64,000 nt of DNA from Tulasnella sp. 424 (Eukaryota > Basidiomycota > Agaricomycetes > Cantharellales > Tulasnellaceae), in assembly GCA_019633425.1 (NCBI GenBank), contig WSUB01000152.1, positions 1 through 64,000 of the forward strand, written 5' to 3'. Below are positions 1-13,100 of the stretch, in pieces. The translations under genes were made by a program, and so were the position numbers. The notes under the pieces were generated by a model that saw nothing but the letters and a program-made list of their open reading frames with translations, ran no database searches and had not been told where the DNA came from. The stretch's first letter is position 1. Each line of letters begins with the position of its first letter.

Positions 1-218
1 GACGGGAGGAGTTGGGGTACCTGTGGAGGGTATCCGAAATTCGGAAAGGCGTCGTAGGGAGAAGGGTTGGGAGGTCGGGCGGCGCCGTAAAGCTCGAGCC
101 CGAGGGGTGCTGGAGTTCCCGCAGCACCGAAGTCGGGGAGGCCGCTGTTCTCGGACAAAGTTCCGGGCTGTAAATCGAGAAGGAATGCGTTAGCGCCTCG
201 AATCTTTCGCTTGAGAAA

Positions 219-1492
219 CTAGTCGAGATTACCCACCGAGTAAATGGAAGGAAACTCCACGTCTATCAAGTCTCCTTCCCGGGCCTGTTCCTTCAATTCC
301 GCTGGCGCCATCGAATAGTCGCTCGACTCTGCTTGAGTATGGCCTGGCTCAATCTCGCCGATCGAGTGGTCGAACAGCTCGCAGGCGTTGGTCTTTGGGG
401 GCGACGTCGGAGGTGTCAACGACTTGGAGCGTCTCCTGCTATGGCGGTCCTTGGAAGAAGAGTTACCAGCTTCAACCATATCGAAGTAGGCCTAGGATAA
501 ATAAGGATTTTAGTAAGTATCGAGAGCTGATATGACTGTCGGGAATAAGTATTTACCTTGAATCCCTCCTCGTCGGTCAAGTCGGTAGACGCAGAGTCGA
601 CAGAACAGGCAGAGGACATCTCTTCCTCCTCCTCCTCCTCCTCCCTCTCGTTCCATAGTTTGTATCGCGGGGTATCGGGAGGAGGCGAGTCCGCACTGTG
701 GCTTCTCCTTGAGACCAAGGCAGCACCAAGTGGCGATGGAGACATCGTACGGCCACGAGGGGGGTCAATGAGGGTAGATCGGACTTGATCCTCCACGACC
801 TTGCCCCAAGTAGAGTCGCCAGTATCGTCGGAAGAATCGTCTTTGTCCGCTTCTGCTTCATCGCCGTCCTAGTAGGAATGACGCACATGTCAAAGGTCGG
901 AGCTAGACAACGCTGCGGGCCAAAAGAATGAAATAATACTTACCCACCAGTTCGTCCTTTCATCGGAAGTGGGATAAGCGTACGAGCGACCGAAAGGTTT
1001 AACAGGAACGGCATAGCCGATCTGCGAGGGATAGTCGACGTTCTTATTGTTGTCGTAGTAATCGCCGAGCTTTGACTTTTTGCCCTAGATGTAGTGTCAA
1101 TGAAATATACGGGCAAAACGATCGAAGTCGGGAGCTGAGAGGAACAAAGTCCACTCACAGGTCGATCCCCAACATCAGTCCAGGAACTACCCACAGCCTA
1201 ATCGCATAAAAAAAACGGTTAGTTTTAAGCCAAGACGAGGAAGAATGAGAAAGAGACGAACGGTAGTAGGGCTTTCTGTGAAAGTGATTTGATTTCGGAC
1301 GGATTTGTCGAACGAGCGTTTACGTTCCTCGGGATACTCGAGATCGGCGAGGTACGAGTAGAGATTGGAAGTAGACGAGTTACAGTAAGCGCGAGAGCCG
1401 GGAGATTGAGAGAGGGGACGGTAAAGGGAGGATGGTTGTCGTCGTGACGCGAGAGTAAGGGTTGGGGCAGACGAAGAGAGGTTGAAAGACAT
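219..1492 (-). CDS. Acidic low-complexity protein of unknown function
   Basis: I do not recognise this protein. Five exons join in phase: ATG at 1492 to a GTTCGT donor at 1261, a 13-codon exon ending near 1159 (VGSSWTDVGDRP), an exon ending TNWW before a GTAAGT near 945, a long exon ending at a GTAAAT donor near 556, and a last exon ending at the stop at 219. The product is about 330 residues, rich in Ser, Pro and Asp/Glu, with an eight-residue Glu run encoded by a GAG/GAA repeat near 620-650. There is no signal peptide, membrane segment or catalytic motif. The sequence looks largely disordered, as in a scaffold or nuclear protein, but that is inference. An upstream ATG at 1516 would add eight residues. 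The frame stays open across every junction, which is the main support for a real gene. Confidence 0.65.
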
Positions 1493-3572
1493 GGTTATCG
1501 TCGTAAGTAAGATCAAGTGGATGTAGATTGGGTCAAATAGGAGGATAGAGGTAGACGATGGCTCAGTAAAGTGCGAGGATAGTCTGGAGTGGAGGATGGG
1601 GGATAAGGAAATTTGACTGGATATAAATGTGAATCAATTTAAAGCTGGCCTGCCAGTGAACGAAAAACGCACCCGGTCTAGAGCGCTATCTTGAGTCCGT
1701 ATATGTCCGTAGGACAAACCGGCCTGCAATAGAGCACAGTACAATCTAGGGATTGAGTAGGGGGCTATGGAGGATGACAAGCTTCTGTGAGGGAGGCATT
1801 CCCTTCCAGGCGGGACGTTGAGCAAGCACTTGACGTATGCGATGTCCAAGCGGCATCATCGAGTTCATTCAAATCCCGTAAGCCCTCGATATTATTTTGT
1901 GACTCCCATATAAGAAGGATATAGCAATGATGAAAAGATGAAATCCACAAGGTTTGAATTGTGGGCGGAAGAGGTACGAGAGAGTTGAAATGAAGTAAGA
2001 GCGGCGCTGGTAGGCCAGACTTCCCCTCCAGGCGATCCGTGAATGGGTTAGCTGCCACGATCGCAGTGCGCGAACGGGATGGGGACGCCGGTTGTGTCGA
2101 GCAACGTCACGATGCGAAACTGTTTCTGTCGAATGGTCCCCAGGCCACCACCGACTCCGACGGCGATTCCATGAGGATATTGACATGACGGGATGAAGAG
2201 ACCTTCATCAGTGATTCCCAAACCCGCTTGGAGACGGATGCACCGTGATGGGCCTTGCCATCCGATCACTGTCCAAGGGTGCTGGCGGCTGGCCGGGCAG
2301 AATAACACTCCGAACGTTCCTGATGCCTGATGAAATACCGCAAAGTAGAGGTACTGTCATGGTAAGGACCTGGGTCTTCCCAGCAGTAAATCGTAGCATT
2401 TTCGTGACCCCGTGTACCGCCCCACCCCGTTCCTGATGACGAATATAAGAGGTCCCCCGACACTTCATCTGCATTTAGGCCATGGTTGGGGATTTGCTAG
2501 AAAAACCTGATATGCGCAGAGTATGCTGTCGGAGATCCCAAGTACTTGACGAGGACAGGAGTGAGGTACAGGTAATCGTTCACGGACACTTTGACGGCGA
2601 CCTCGAGCTCAAGCCTCAAGGACTCTCACTCAACGGCAAATTGGAACCGTGGGACACCATTCTGCAGCCGACGCCAACTTCCTTCAACTCTCCCAAGAAA
2701 AAACGACTCGATCTCTTCTCATCGAATCATTTCTTATAAGACAATGGCCAGCAAGCTCGTAGTATCATGCTAAGGCTTTGAGTCTTATCTTTTGTTTCGA
2801 TGACTGATGCCGTGTCCCTTTGCACGAAGTTCCGCAAATTGCGTTGGGGGTATCGTACGCCATCCGGGGTAGAGGCTCGAAAAGTTTAACTCATTTTCGC
2901 CACTCTCCTGAAGCGGGCGCATGATGGCAGAATCGATATCCGAACTCTCGGATTCCCGCAGTCACCTAGCTGCACATGTCGATCTGATGGAGTGGTATCC
3001 GCACTGAAACTTCTCTTGACATGATGACCTCAACTGCACGCAGTGTTCCACAGCTAGCTCAACCGTCCTTCCCGCTTCACGTCCATACTTCAAGTGCGGT
3101 CAACTACACTTCGACCGGAATTTCAAGTCCCTCTTCCTCGCTAATGATCGAGCACAACGTAGCTTAAATCAAGCTCTGGTTCCTAGAATGTATACACCCG
3201 TGTCTGTTCTTCACATTTTCCGGCGTTCGAGTGCATGTGGTTTGGCTTCTGTTGAGCTTGTGGCGCGTCACCGGGTGAGATATGGACTTCCGAGTCCCGA
3301 CGAAACCTCAACTGCATCGCGCGAACACTCGACAGAAGACAGCAGCGCCCGGCTACAGGACTGATACGGTGTGTTCGTTATCAGCTCCTTGAAGAAAGGG
3401 AGGGGACTCGTCTGTCATGATTTCTTATATCCCCCTTCCGGTGCACGATTCACCATCCACTTCCCCGTAAATACTCCTTCAACTTCAACTTTCTTTCCAA
3501 CGCTTTACAAAGCCCATCTAAGAACTGCGACCCTTAACATTACCTAGCATATTTTTTCGCTTGAAACATTCG
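1493..3572. other. Intergenic region with a possible coding relic
   Basis: This stretch separates two divergent genes and holds both promoters. I see no intact gene. On the minus strand between about 2480 and 2048 several overlapping open frames give protein-like sequence (an 86-residue frame ends FRIVTLLDTTGVPIPFAHC), but they do not splice into one model. This may be a decayed gene or chance. Confidence 0.4.
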
Positions 3573-6402
3573 ATGGCAAAAGACGAAAACCACATTGCCG
3601 GCCCTTCAGGTTTGCCCAAGTCATCATCCGACTCGAACCGCAACGCTTCTTCCGGTAGATTGCCGCCGAGCACTAAGCTGGTACGTCCTTCCCGGATCTC
3701 GAATAGTAAATTTAATGACTCACCAAAACTACCTTTCCTCATAGAGGGATAAACTCAACAAGCTTGCAAATCGGCGAATTGATATCTCCTCTATCGAATT
3801 CGTCAACGGCGCTCGCGAGTTCCGTGGAGGTTATGCAACAGTTTCACAAGCCTTCTTGGTCTCTCCCTCCAGTGGTCAAGACAACATAAGCCATTCGAAT
3901 CTGAATAAAAAGGACGGTCCCGATATACCTGGTTCTCCTGTAGAACTTGAAGCGCCTCGCCAGCGGAAGGTCGGTACTAAAAAGCCTTTCTGTCCATCGA
4001 CAGCGACGATGAGCGGCCCTTCAATTCAACCTTACAGGACGTAGCAGTGAAGAAAATGCACATGTCGGATGATCCGGAGCGGGTATTAAAGGTAAGAAGA
4101 CTAGCCAATCACGTCGGGGGTCTTCAGCACTAAGGTCTCGGGGTTCAGTTGACCCTCAGAGAAGCGGAATTCCTGGCTGGACTTTCTCACGAGAACGTCA
4201 TTAAACTGGAAGGCTTCGTCGAGGAGTTCTCCAAGGATGTAGTGTGGCTCGTTTTTCCCTGGAGGACAACGGGACCTTGAAGGACTTTATCGCCTCGGCC
4301 GAGTGGGAGATCCCAGAACGAATTTCGCTGGTACTACAATCCAGTTCGAACTGCTGCTCGACACAACTTGAACACTGATACCCTGTATTCCAGATTAACG
4401 ACGTGGCGGCAGGGGTCGAACACCTCCATAGCAGACAACCCCCCATGCGTCACGGCGACCTCAAATCTGTACGTTCTGGTGGGCGTAATAATAAACCTCT
4501 AACAAACCTCATTCCAACGTCTCAGATAAACATACTAGTTAACTCCGAATGCCGCGCGATAATTACCGACTTTGGATCCGCTCGGCATATCACTGCGAAG
4601 GACCTGGACAAAGAGACAAGCCAGACTAAATGCCAACCGCAGACGACACTATCGCTCGAAACAACGATCTGCGTATCCACCAACTCGAACGCCATCAGCA
4701 TAACACTGACGGGGGATCAGTACACTATTCGTTGGGCTGCCCCAGAGCTGTTGAGAGAAGGGGAAGGTACCCTTGAGAGCGATATCTGGGCATTGGGATG
4801 GGTAGCGTACGAGGTAAAGCTTAGGTCCAATCTTATTCGCGAACGAGTTTTGAGTATGAGCCCCGGAATAGGTGATGACCAACTCGATTCCATTTCAAGA
4901 TGTGGTCAGGGAGACCGTCGTTATTATACGGGTCGTTCGGGGGGATCTTCCTTCCATCACCGAAAACGCTCGCATGTCATTAATTCAGTCACTCTGCTCC
5001 CTTATGCTTGCATGCTGGAGTACCGACCCCCAAAAGCGACCGACTGCTGAGGATTGCGGAAAATTGATCAATTGGATGGTGAGCTAGACTGACTTCGGGT
5101 CAATTACACACGATTGACTAACGTTTAATATAGCCTATGATCAGACCAAACCCGATGCGGACCACAGACACAGCGGCTTCAAGAGCGCCCTCCCCAGCGC
5201 TTCTGATGCAGCTGGGGGATATGTACCGGCGGCAGGGTGACTATGTGAACGCGTCGGATTCTTTCACCAAAGCTCTGAGTATCTACAGAGATGTCGGTGA
5301 CAGAAAAGAAAAGGCGGCGGCGTTGGTCCGGCTGGCACAGGTGCATCGACTTCGAAACGAGTATAGCCAGGCTGTCATATTCTACTCCGAGGCCTTGCAA
5401 ATCCGCACCGACATCGGCGACAGGCAAGGGAGAGCCGACGCTCTGATGGGCCTAGCTCTGGTTCATGCACTTCGAGCTGAACACACCCAGGCCATTATGC
5501 TCTACTCCGAGGCCCTTCAAATTCGGATCGACACCGGCGACAAGCCAGGGAGAGCCTCCGCTCTTTGGGGTCTCGCTGACGTTCATCGAGTTCGAAATGA
5601 GTACAGCGAGGCCATCACATTCTACTCGGAGGCCCTCCAAATCCGTATCGAGTTCGGCGATAGGCAAGGGAAAGCCTACGCTCTTTCGGGTCTCGCTCAG
5701 GTGCATCAGGCTCGGAAGGAGTACAGCCAGGCCGTCACATTCTACTCCGAGGTTCTAGACATCCACACCGACATCGGTGACAAGCGAGGAAGAGCCGATA
5801 CTTTTCGGAATCTCGCTGCGGTGCACCGGCTTCGAAGCGAGTACAGCCAGGCCATCACATTCTACTCCGAGGCCCTCCAAATCTACACCGACATGGGCGA
5901 CAAACTAGGGAGAGCCAACGCTCTTTGGGGTCTCGGTGAGGTGCATCGGCTTCGAAACGAGTACAGTCAAGCGATCGCATTCTACTCCGAGGCCCTCGAC
6001 ATTCGCACCGACATTGGCGAGAGGTACGGAAGAGCCGTGGCTTTGCGGAGTCTTGGCTGCGTGCACCTTTCTCAAAAAGAGTATAGCCAAGCCATCAGGC
6101 TTTTTTCAGAGGCCTTGGGGATCTGTACCGACATCGGGGACCGATCTGGCAGAGCTCAATCTCTCTCGTACCTTGGAGACGTGCATCGCGACCAGGGCAA
6201 CCACAGAGACGCGATTCACTGTTATACACAATCCGCGGAAGTCTTCGAACAGATCGGTGATACTGAGGGTGCCGCTCACGCTTCGAACCAAGCTACTGAA
6301 GCTGGTCGATTATCCACGCGAAGCGCCACCTCATGGTTTTTGGGGGCGATTCGCGATGCAGCGAGATGGCTTTTGGACTCTATACTAAAGTTCATGTACT
6401 AG
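3573..6402 (+). CDS. Protein kinase-TPR fusion, carrying a one-base frameshift
   Basis: Eight exons: 3573-3680, 3745-3969, 4038-4091, 4149-4330, 4394-4468, 4526-4813, 4872-5078, 5134-6402. A kinase domain comes first. The glycine loop is RGGYATV, the ATP-anchoring lysine is in DVAVKK, the catalytic loop is HGDLKS followed by NILVN after an intron, and DFGSAR, APELL and SDIWALGW follow. It lacks the arginine of HRD kinases. Then come nine 40-residue TPR units with the pattern ALxxLAxVHxxxxEYxxAxxxYSEAL, and a hydrophobic C-terminal helix (SWFLGAIRDAARWLL). The likely role is cytoplasmic signalling, with the TPR array as sensor or scaffold. In exon 4, near 4260, one base is missing after VFPW relative to the paralogue at 25962, and the frame then hits TGA. 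The gene is either a recent pseudogene or carries an assembly indel. All other exons are intact. Confidence 0.8.
5280..6250 (+). repeat. 120-bp tandem repeats encoding TPR units
   Basis: Within the last exon of the kinase-TPR gene about eight units of 120 bp follow one another with high nucleotide similarity. Each contains variants of TCTACTCCGAGGCCCT and ACCGACATCGGCGACA. The units encode YSEALQI and TDIGD. Similarity at DNA level suggests recent unit duplication or gene conversion within the array. Confidence 0.85.
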
Positions 6403-7123
6403 TAGCACACACGACATGCGAATTCTATCACTTCCCGGTTTCGCGCCTGATCAAATTTGGGCCCGCTCTTCGTCTCCCTCAAGTTTTACTTATTACACAC
6501 TTCAATAGACATATTCCGCCACTTTCCAATTGCTATAGGTTCTTTCCCGAACTATCGTAAACCCGCTAATGCAGCGAGAGCGAGCTGTTTCTGCGATGGC
6601 ACCGTCTGAAACTTCTTCACCGGAACTTTAAAACGAGTCGTTGTGACGCGGCAAGCAATCCTCGGTCGAATTCTATTCAGAGGTGGTGCGTGAAATCATC
6701 TAAGGAGGATATGCACGATGATCGACACGCACTTGATCATTGATATGAAGGGACATATGGGCGTTCCCTTGACGGAGAGATGTTCTACCGTGGCACGCTA
6801 ATGGGTGTCAAGCACAAACCTCAAAGTCGCGCAACGAGGTCTAAAATGAGAGCAGCAGCCAGACCGAGATGATATTCGAAATCAAAAGTGTGCCGAGACT
6901 TTAGAAATAAAATAGAATGAAACAGAGGAGTCGGGAGGATACAAAAATGCAAAAACGGAAAAAAAGACAACAACGCTGGAGGAAACAATACGATAGCGGA
7001 GAAAGAAAAAAAAGCCGAGTCTTTTACAAGTCAAACCAACATCGAGCAATGGAAAGTCTAAGAGAGCCACTGATACAGGAAAACGAGTCATGAGAAAGGA
7101 AAATTGGGTGGGGTGGCTGGGCA
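6403..7123. other. Convergent intergenic region
   Basis: This lies between the 3' ends of a plus-strand and a minus-strand gene. It is A-rich around 6890-7020 and should hold both 3' UTRs. I see no gene or RNA here. Confidence 0.5.
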
Positions 7124-8372
7124 TCAAGCCCGGGAAGGAGGGGGGAGGTACCTGTTAAAAAAGGGGAAGTTAGCGGTCGCGTTAAGCACGTTGGATCTAG
7201 AAGGGAAGGTGGTACGAACCGTTGCCAACGAGTGGCCGGGGATTCCAATGAGATTGGCCTTTCGTACGAGCCATCATCTTCATCCCTCTCGCCGAGGGAT
7301 CCCTCGTTTTCAGAGCCGAAAACTCCTCGACCGGCGAGGAGCCTGTCAAAAGAAAGTAGTAGATAACAGGTTTGGTTAGCGGTCACGTTAAAACCCCAGT
7401 TGATCCTAGTAGTACAAGGGAAACACGAACCTCTCTCGGGTGGAAGGCTCTTCCACCGCTTGTCCCCGCCGGGTGGCAACACCGACACTCTTGGCCTCGA
7501 CAGGGACGCAGTCCCTGGAGGTGTCATTGAGGTCGGCGCGGCGGTCGCGCTCGTTGCTGAAGTCGCGTCGCCGACGCAATTGAGCCTGGAGCCCAACTTG
7601 GACGAGGCGGTCGTCCGACTTGACCTGCAAGTCGAATCGCCGTGCTCGTCGTTTCGCTTTCTTCTCCTCCTCCTTTGCCAGCATCTTAGCCCCTTCGGCG
7701 TCCCAAATACGGTCCGCCTCGGTGTGTCGCAGGGCTTGAGAGCTCTGGGGACCAGCCTCTAGAGCTTCGACTGAACGACCTGTTGCGACCTGGCGCTCCT
7801 CGGCTTGCGGATCGCGCCTAAGGTCGGAGGAGGAGCGAGGCGACCGTTCGATGGTGAGGGCAGAGAGATATCCTGAGTCGATTGTTGTGGGCGTGGTGAG
7901 GGGTGAGCGTGACGGATAGGGCAGAGGTAACTTGGCAGCCGCCAAGGTCGAGTTGGGGAGGGCGTCCAAATCGAATGTGGGATAACGACTGAATGGGTCG
8001 TATCCCACACTCGGAGTATAAAAGCCCTAGATAAGAAGAAGAGAAGACGTCGGTTAGCTCAAGACGAGTAAAGACAGTCGAATCCCATCGAAACATACCT
8101 CGAGAGGGGACGGGGTGGTTGCGGGATATTTACGTTGCTGGTCCTGGCTCGAAAGCATCAGAATTGTTTAAAACGGGCTCAAATGATGGTTCTAAACTCA
8201 CTCGGGTCTTGGAAAGGGGAGACTTCATCGCTTTGAGGACCCGTCCGAGGACAGAGGGCTTCTTAGGAGGTGTCGTGGTGGGTCCGGCTGGCTTGGGTCG
8301 CTGACCCGTCGGCTCGTTCGTGCTCGCGGAGGACTTCTTGAGAGCGATGGTGGAGAGGAGTTTAAAGAACAT
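7124..8372 (-). CDS. Basic, disordered protein of unknown function
   Basis: I do not recognise this protein. Five exons join in phase: ATG at 8372 (MFFKLLSTIALKK) to a GTGAGT donor at 8201; a 15-codon exon (DQQRKYPATT) ending at a GTATGT donor near 8097; a long exon beginning GFYTPSVGYDPFSRYP near 8026 and ending RE before GTTCGT near 7433; an exon beginning LLAGRGVFGSENEG and ending RWQ before GTTCGT near 7218; and a short last exon (YLPPPSRA) with TGA at 7124. The product is roughly 320 residues. It has a short hydrophobic N-terminus, Pro/Ser-rich stretches, and a charged helical segment (AKEEEKKAKRRARRF) that could be a short coiled coil. Split codons at the last two junctions match exactly, which supports the model. 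No function is suggested. Confidence 0.6.
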
Positions 8373-10176
8373 GATTTCTGAGAGTGGGTAGGCTGGAAGG
8401 TTGGTAGGAAGGCAAGTGGCCGGAGGCGCGAGCGATGGCAAGAGGACTAGTCGAGTACGTGAAGAACGTCGAAAGTTGAGAGAGACGAAGAGCTCGAGAG
8501 AGCAGATTCTTATATTCCAGTACTGCTTACGTTCCATGGGAGGATTGGGCGACGATGGCGACTGCTCTTTAGGCTTGGGCAGACGTGTTCACTATTCTAC
8601 CTCCGTTCGCAATTGATTCTCCCCGCGAAGGACAAGGAAAAGCTTTAGCGCCGAGGCGCACCGTCGCGGGGAAGCAACAGCCGATCGAACGTGACATCAT
8701 AGATAGTAAACTTTTAGACCTCGCCGCCGACTTCCCTGGCACGGCAAAGAGCCGAATCCTGCGAGGCAGGCTCAGGGACGTCGCCGATTTCTCGATTTAC
8801 AGTTTAGGTGTGCTTTAAGACCTCAAGCTGGTCGTTTTGGCGTCTGGGGAGAACGGCGGTCAAGGGTTGACGCGGACGACGTCATCGGTTTCTCTCTCTC
8901 TCCCGAAGGACCTTTTGTGGCTTTCTATTCCTCAAGAGTATCCCCCGGCAACGCCCAGCCCATCCCTCCGAGCCAAGCAAGTAGCTATATACAGTCCCAA
9001 ATTATCTATGCGGGCTTTTAGCTGTAGCGTCCTTGTTCGTTTGCTGAACCAGGTCCGAGCCCGTCGCTCGTTTGCCCAGTTAAGCGTATACCACAATGTT
9101 ATCTGTCTGAAGTCCAGAGAGGACGTGACTGCCTGCCTGGGGGATTGTGGGTTACGCGTCGAGTTGGGTGATGCTGGGGTGGGCCAAGGAAAGTATCAAT
9201 ATCTGTCAACAATGGAGGCAGGAGTGTGTCCCCGTTTCCACCGGCGTAGTACCAATATTTCCTCCGCCAGTAGCTGAAGCGCATCACGGAAACAACCGCA
9301 CCGACGGTCGCGTACAGCTCTCGGTGCTTGCAATCCTCTCTGCGATCGCGCGACCGACTGCTCGGGTACGACTCGTTAGATTGTAGCCTCCAGTGAACCT
9401 GTACATCAATGCTATGGACTCCTCTGGTTGGATCAGTGACAATCACGAGGTGCTACTGTGTGATACATAATGAACTTTAACGAATTATGGTTGACCTGAA
9501 ACGCGTGTAACCTTTGAAGAGAGCCAAACGCGAGAGTGCGTATCCATATACACATCGTCCGCATAACAGCCAAAAAGAGTGGGTTGATAAGGGAGAAACG
9601 ATCGAGTCCAATGAAGGGCACCGCGAAGAAATAAAGAAATGGTGAGGGGGAGCGTGTTTGCGACAAGACGAGGGTTGCCAATGCGCAGGCTCAGACTGAT
9701 GCGATCACCGAAGAGGTAATCGTCCATTGCAAAAATCGAAGGCTCCTGAGTCTTGCTTGCTTGCTGCTGCTACCGCTGCTAGTCTGGGACTTGGTACCAC
9801 ACACGCCAGTAGAGTTGGGCGATGGTAGAGGGAGATAAACATTTCGACCAAATACAGCCCCTCGATCAGTCTATGGCCTCAAGACGAGTACGACACGCAA
9901 GAACGTTCAACTTTAATGCACTATATTGAGAAAACTGAGTACGTCGGGCAATTAAGGGCGAGCAAAGCTGTTGAACCGATGCTGACGCAAGAGAACGAAA
10001 TGAGCGAAAGAGAAAAGAAACTATAGCGAAAAACAAAGTCAAGTCGCAAAAGTTCGTCAAAAAGGTAACGTAAATTTGGCGTTGAGCCGAGAAGAAAAAG
10101 ATGAAAGTCTTCAACTGAAACGCTGTACAAAAAAACCGTCGTGACCGAATCTATTGCTGGCGCATCCGCGATTCTC
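8373..10176. other. Intergenic region without a convincing gene
   Basis: This is upstream of the 8372 start and downstream of the BCAS3-like stop. Open frames such as 8837-9277 (+) show neither family resemblance nor matching splice sites. It probably holds one promoter and one 3' UTR. Confidence 0.4.
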
Positions 10177-13100
10177 TCATGCCTTCTTGCCCTTCCCTTT
10201 ACCTCGACCTTTGCCCTTGCCTCGAGTACCGGAAGTGGCGCTCAGTTGCTCCTTCAGGCGGCGTCGCTCTTCCGCTTCCTCCATCATGAATCCAGAGGCA
10301 GCGATCTCATCAAAAGTTGCCGCTTCTGCGAGGACTTGATCAACTTCTTCTTGATTCTCGCTCCATGCGTCGGAAACATCGTCGCGAGAATGGTCCGTCT
10401 CCGGTCCGTTTGTCGACGGAGTGGAACCGCTGGCAGAATCACCCGAGTGTGGTACTTGAAGACCGTGCCCCGCCGCAGCATGGGCTGTTGCGCTCAGATC
10501 TTCCTCTTGAGCAAAGATAGACTCGTCATCTTCGTCAAAGGCGAGCGACGGCGCTTCGTTGACACGTTCCGACGATTGCTGGCCCTTGTTGGTAGCCCGG
10601 GCCTTGCTAATTTCTCTCCTGATACGTCCGATACCCTCTCCAACCCCACCTGCCACGCCAACAGCAACTGTGCGAACGGGAACAATCGTGTCCCTCCACG
10701 AGCTTGGCTTGTACGCATTCGGGAAGGAGGGAATGACGTGCTCCGGCGCCTGCGCGTCGATATTCGTCCCAATAGCCGTGGCAAGCGGCTGTTCGACCGA
10801 AGTGCTGGTACCGTGACTGGTGCTGAAATCTTGGATGAAAGCCTCTCCATCATCAAACCGAGGGAAAGACCTGGCGGATGAACCAACGCTTCCGATAGGT
10901 TGGCCGTGAGAGAGAACTTCGACTTCCTTCCTAACCTCAATCTTGCGAGTCGGTAGATCGAAATGTGCCTGTCGCAGGGGTGCTTCCCAATCTTCGCAAA
11001 GCGCAAAGAAGTTGAACTGGTGGGAAGCGTAAACCGAAGGAGGGAGGATGCGAGGAGACTTGGAGCTCGTGGACAGCTCGGCCTTGGAAAGTGCACTTCA
11101 AGGAATCAAAATGATCAGAGGCCAATAAACATGATAAGACCATACGATACTCACTCGGCAGGCGATGACGCCTCTTGCCTCGCCCTCCTCGAAACTCCCC
11201 CACTGACAGAAGCCTTTACCTCGTCCCACGAACTATCCCGCTTCAAATCCCATGAAGCGACCAACGTCTCGGAAGCTTTCAGGTTAACGTCTTGGGGTGC
11301 TCCCGCAGGCCCGACGAGGTTCATCATCATACTGACTCCCGACGCGGATCCAGGACCTCTCCTAGCAGCAGCAGTTGCGGCAGCTGGGTCATTTGCTTGA
11401 CCAGTAATCACGGGACTGATGATACAACGCCTCAGCGTCAACAGTCCATTGGGAGGCGCGAATGTCATCACATCTTGCCAACCAGTCTTGCCGTGGAGCT
11501 TGCTCTCCCCTGGTGCCGAAGACGATCGGCCCAGCGCCAAGGAGGATTGATGAGACCGAGAGGGTCTGTCGAGAGAGGGTGAAAGAATGGACGAGGATCG
11601 GCTGACTGCGAGTGGCAAGAACTTGAAGATCGGTGCTGGGTATTTCTCCTTGGCAGTCTCCTTGAACCGGATTACAGGGTGGACCGAGACAGGCCACGAT
11701 TGCTATTCATACAAAAGTGAATATAGAGTATAAGTCAAAGGCAAACGCCAACGTACCAGACTGTCGGGGTTCCGCACCCTCCCATCAAGATGGGAGAGTT
11801 CATCCGGCTTGCCTCCGTAAGGATTGATCGCGTATGTATCTAAGTCATCGTCAGCAAAAATAATCAGGGAACCAGCGCTCCTGCTAGACAACTCACGGAA
11901 AGTGCCTCTACTGGTTCCCACTCCAATCCACCTCGAATCCTCGGACCAACTAACGTGTTCCACCTTTGCGTGAGTCGTACCCCTGACGAGGTCGTACATA
12001 TGCCGAACTGTATCCTTGATTCCCTTAGGCTGAGTCTGGTTGGACGATGTGGATAGAGAAGAGGCTCCTGACGATCGCCTTCTATCATTCAACGGTGCAC
12101 GGTCGCCAACGCTTGCTGGACGTTTGCCTGGTACTGCCGCGGTAATGGCACCCTTCTCCTTCTCATGCAAATTACTCCAAGTCCCAGGATCACGTATGCC
12201 CCGCAGGGACCCACGGACCTGGAAGACCTTGGCAACATGGCCATACACGTCGCAAACGCACAAGGCGGTTCCGGAGGGCGAGAACGAAATGAGTTGGATA
12301 GCCGCAGGGTGAGGGGTCGCGGAAGGAATGACAGACGGCGCAGTCGATGTAGCGAGGAACTCCGCAATGAGAGTTGGTTTGGCTTCCGAGGACGAAGGAG
12401 TGGTCTTGAGCCCACGTTCGCGCATGATCGGTCCAAGGTCTAGAACGGTGACGTAGCCGGATTCGACAGGTGGGTGAAGGACGGATTCTCCAGACCCTCC
12501 ACCGAACGAGCTACGCTTGCTCTTCATGCCAGCGGACATGGGGCTCAGCGGGGCGATGGTCGGCGACAAGAGGAGTCCAGGAGGGGAAACGCCCAACCCA
12601 GCACTAGGAGCACTCCTGGAGAAGTGCGCGGTGCGAGGATCCATGATTGGCGGCGAGATAGGGGGTTGCTGGGCTCCATTTCCACCAGCTCCAAACGCCA
12701 AGCCTCCCAACGCTTTCATGCCCATCCAAACTCCTTCACCAACTTTCTTCGCACCAGTCCCAACGAGGTCCATACCTCCAGCTCCGATAGCGGTCAGGGT
12801 TGGAGAGAAGCCGTTCGTCGAAGAAGCGACCGAAGTCGAGAGGTAGCCTCCCTTTGAGCCGCGATGATGAGGCAGAGGGGGTGGCGATGCGAAGGCGATC
12901 ATACGTTGGGACAATGCGAACGTTGGATGCGGTGGTGGACGATCAGGAGAGTCTGAGTACTTTGATGGAGTCAAATGTTCCGCAGTGATGGTGTAGACGG
13001 TCCGAAGAGATGCAGCGGAGAGGAGGTGAATCGCGACCGGGCTATGCGTGCTCTAAGGAAGTAACTGTCAGTAGGTTATCCCAGGTGTTAGTACGTATAC

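Noticed and set aside
5179..5706. Minus-strand open frames inside the TPR exon
   Set aside because: They repeat with the 120-bp units and are shadows of the plus-strand TPR coding sequence.
8837..9277. A 146-codon plus-strand frame between two minus-strand genes
   Set aside because: No family resemblance, no promoter context and low-complexity composition.
10141..10881. A 246-codon plus-strand frame
   Set aside because: It is antisense to the well-supported C-terminal exon of the BCAS3-like gene.
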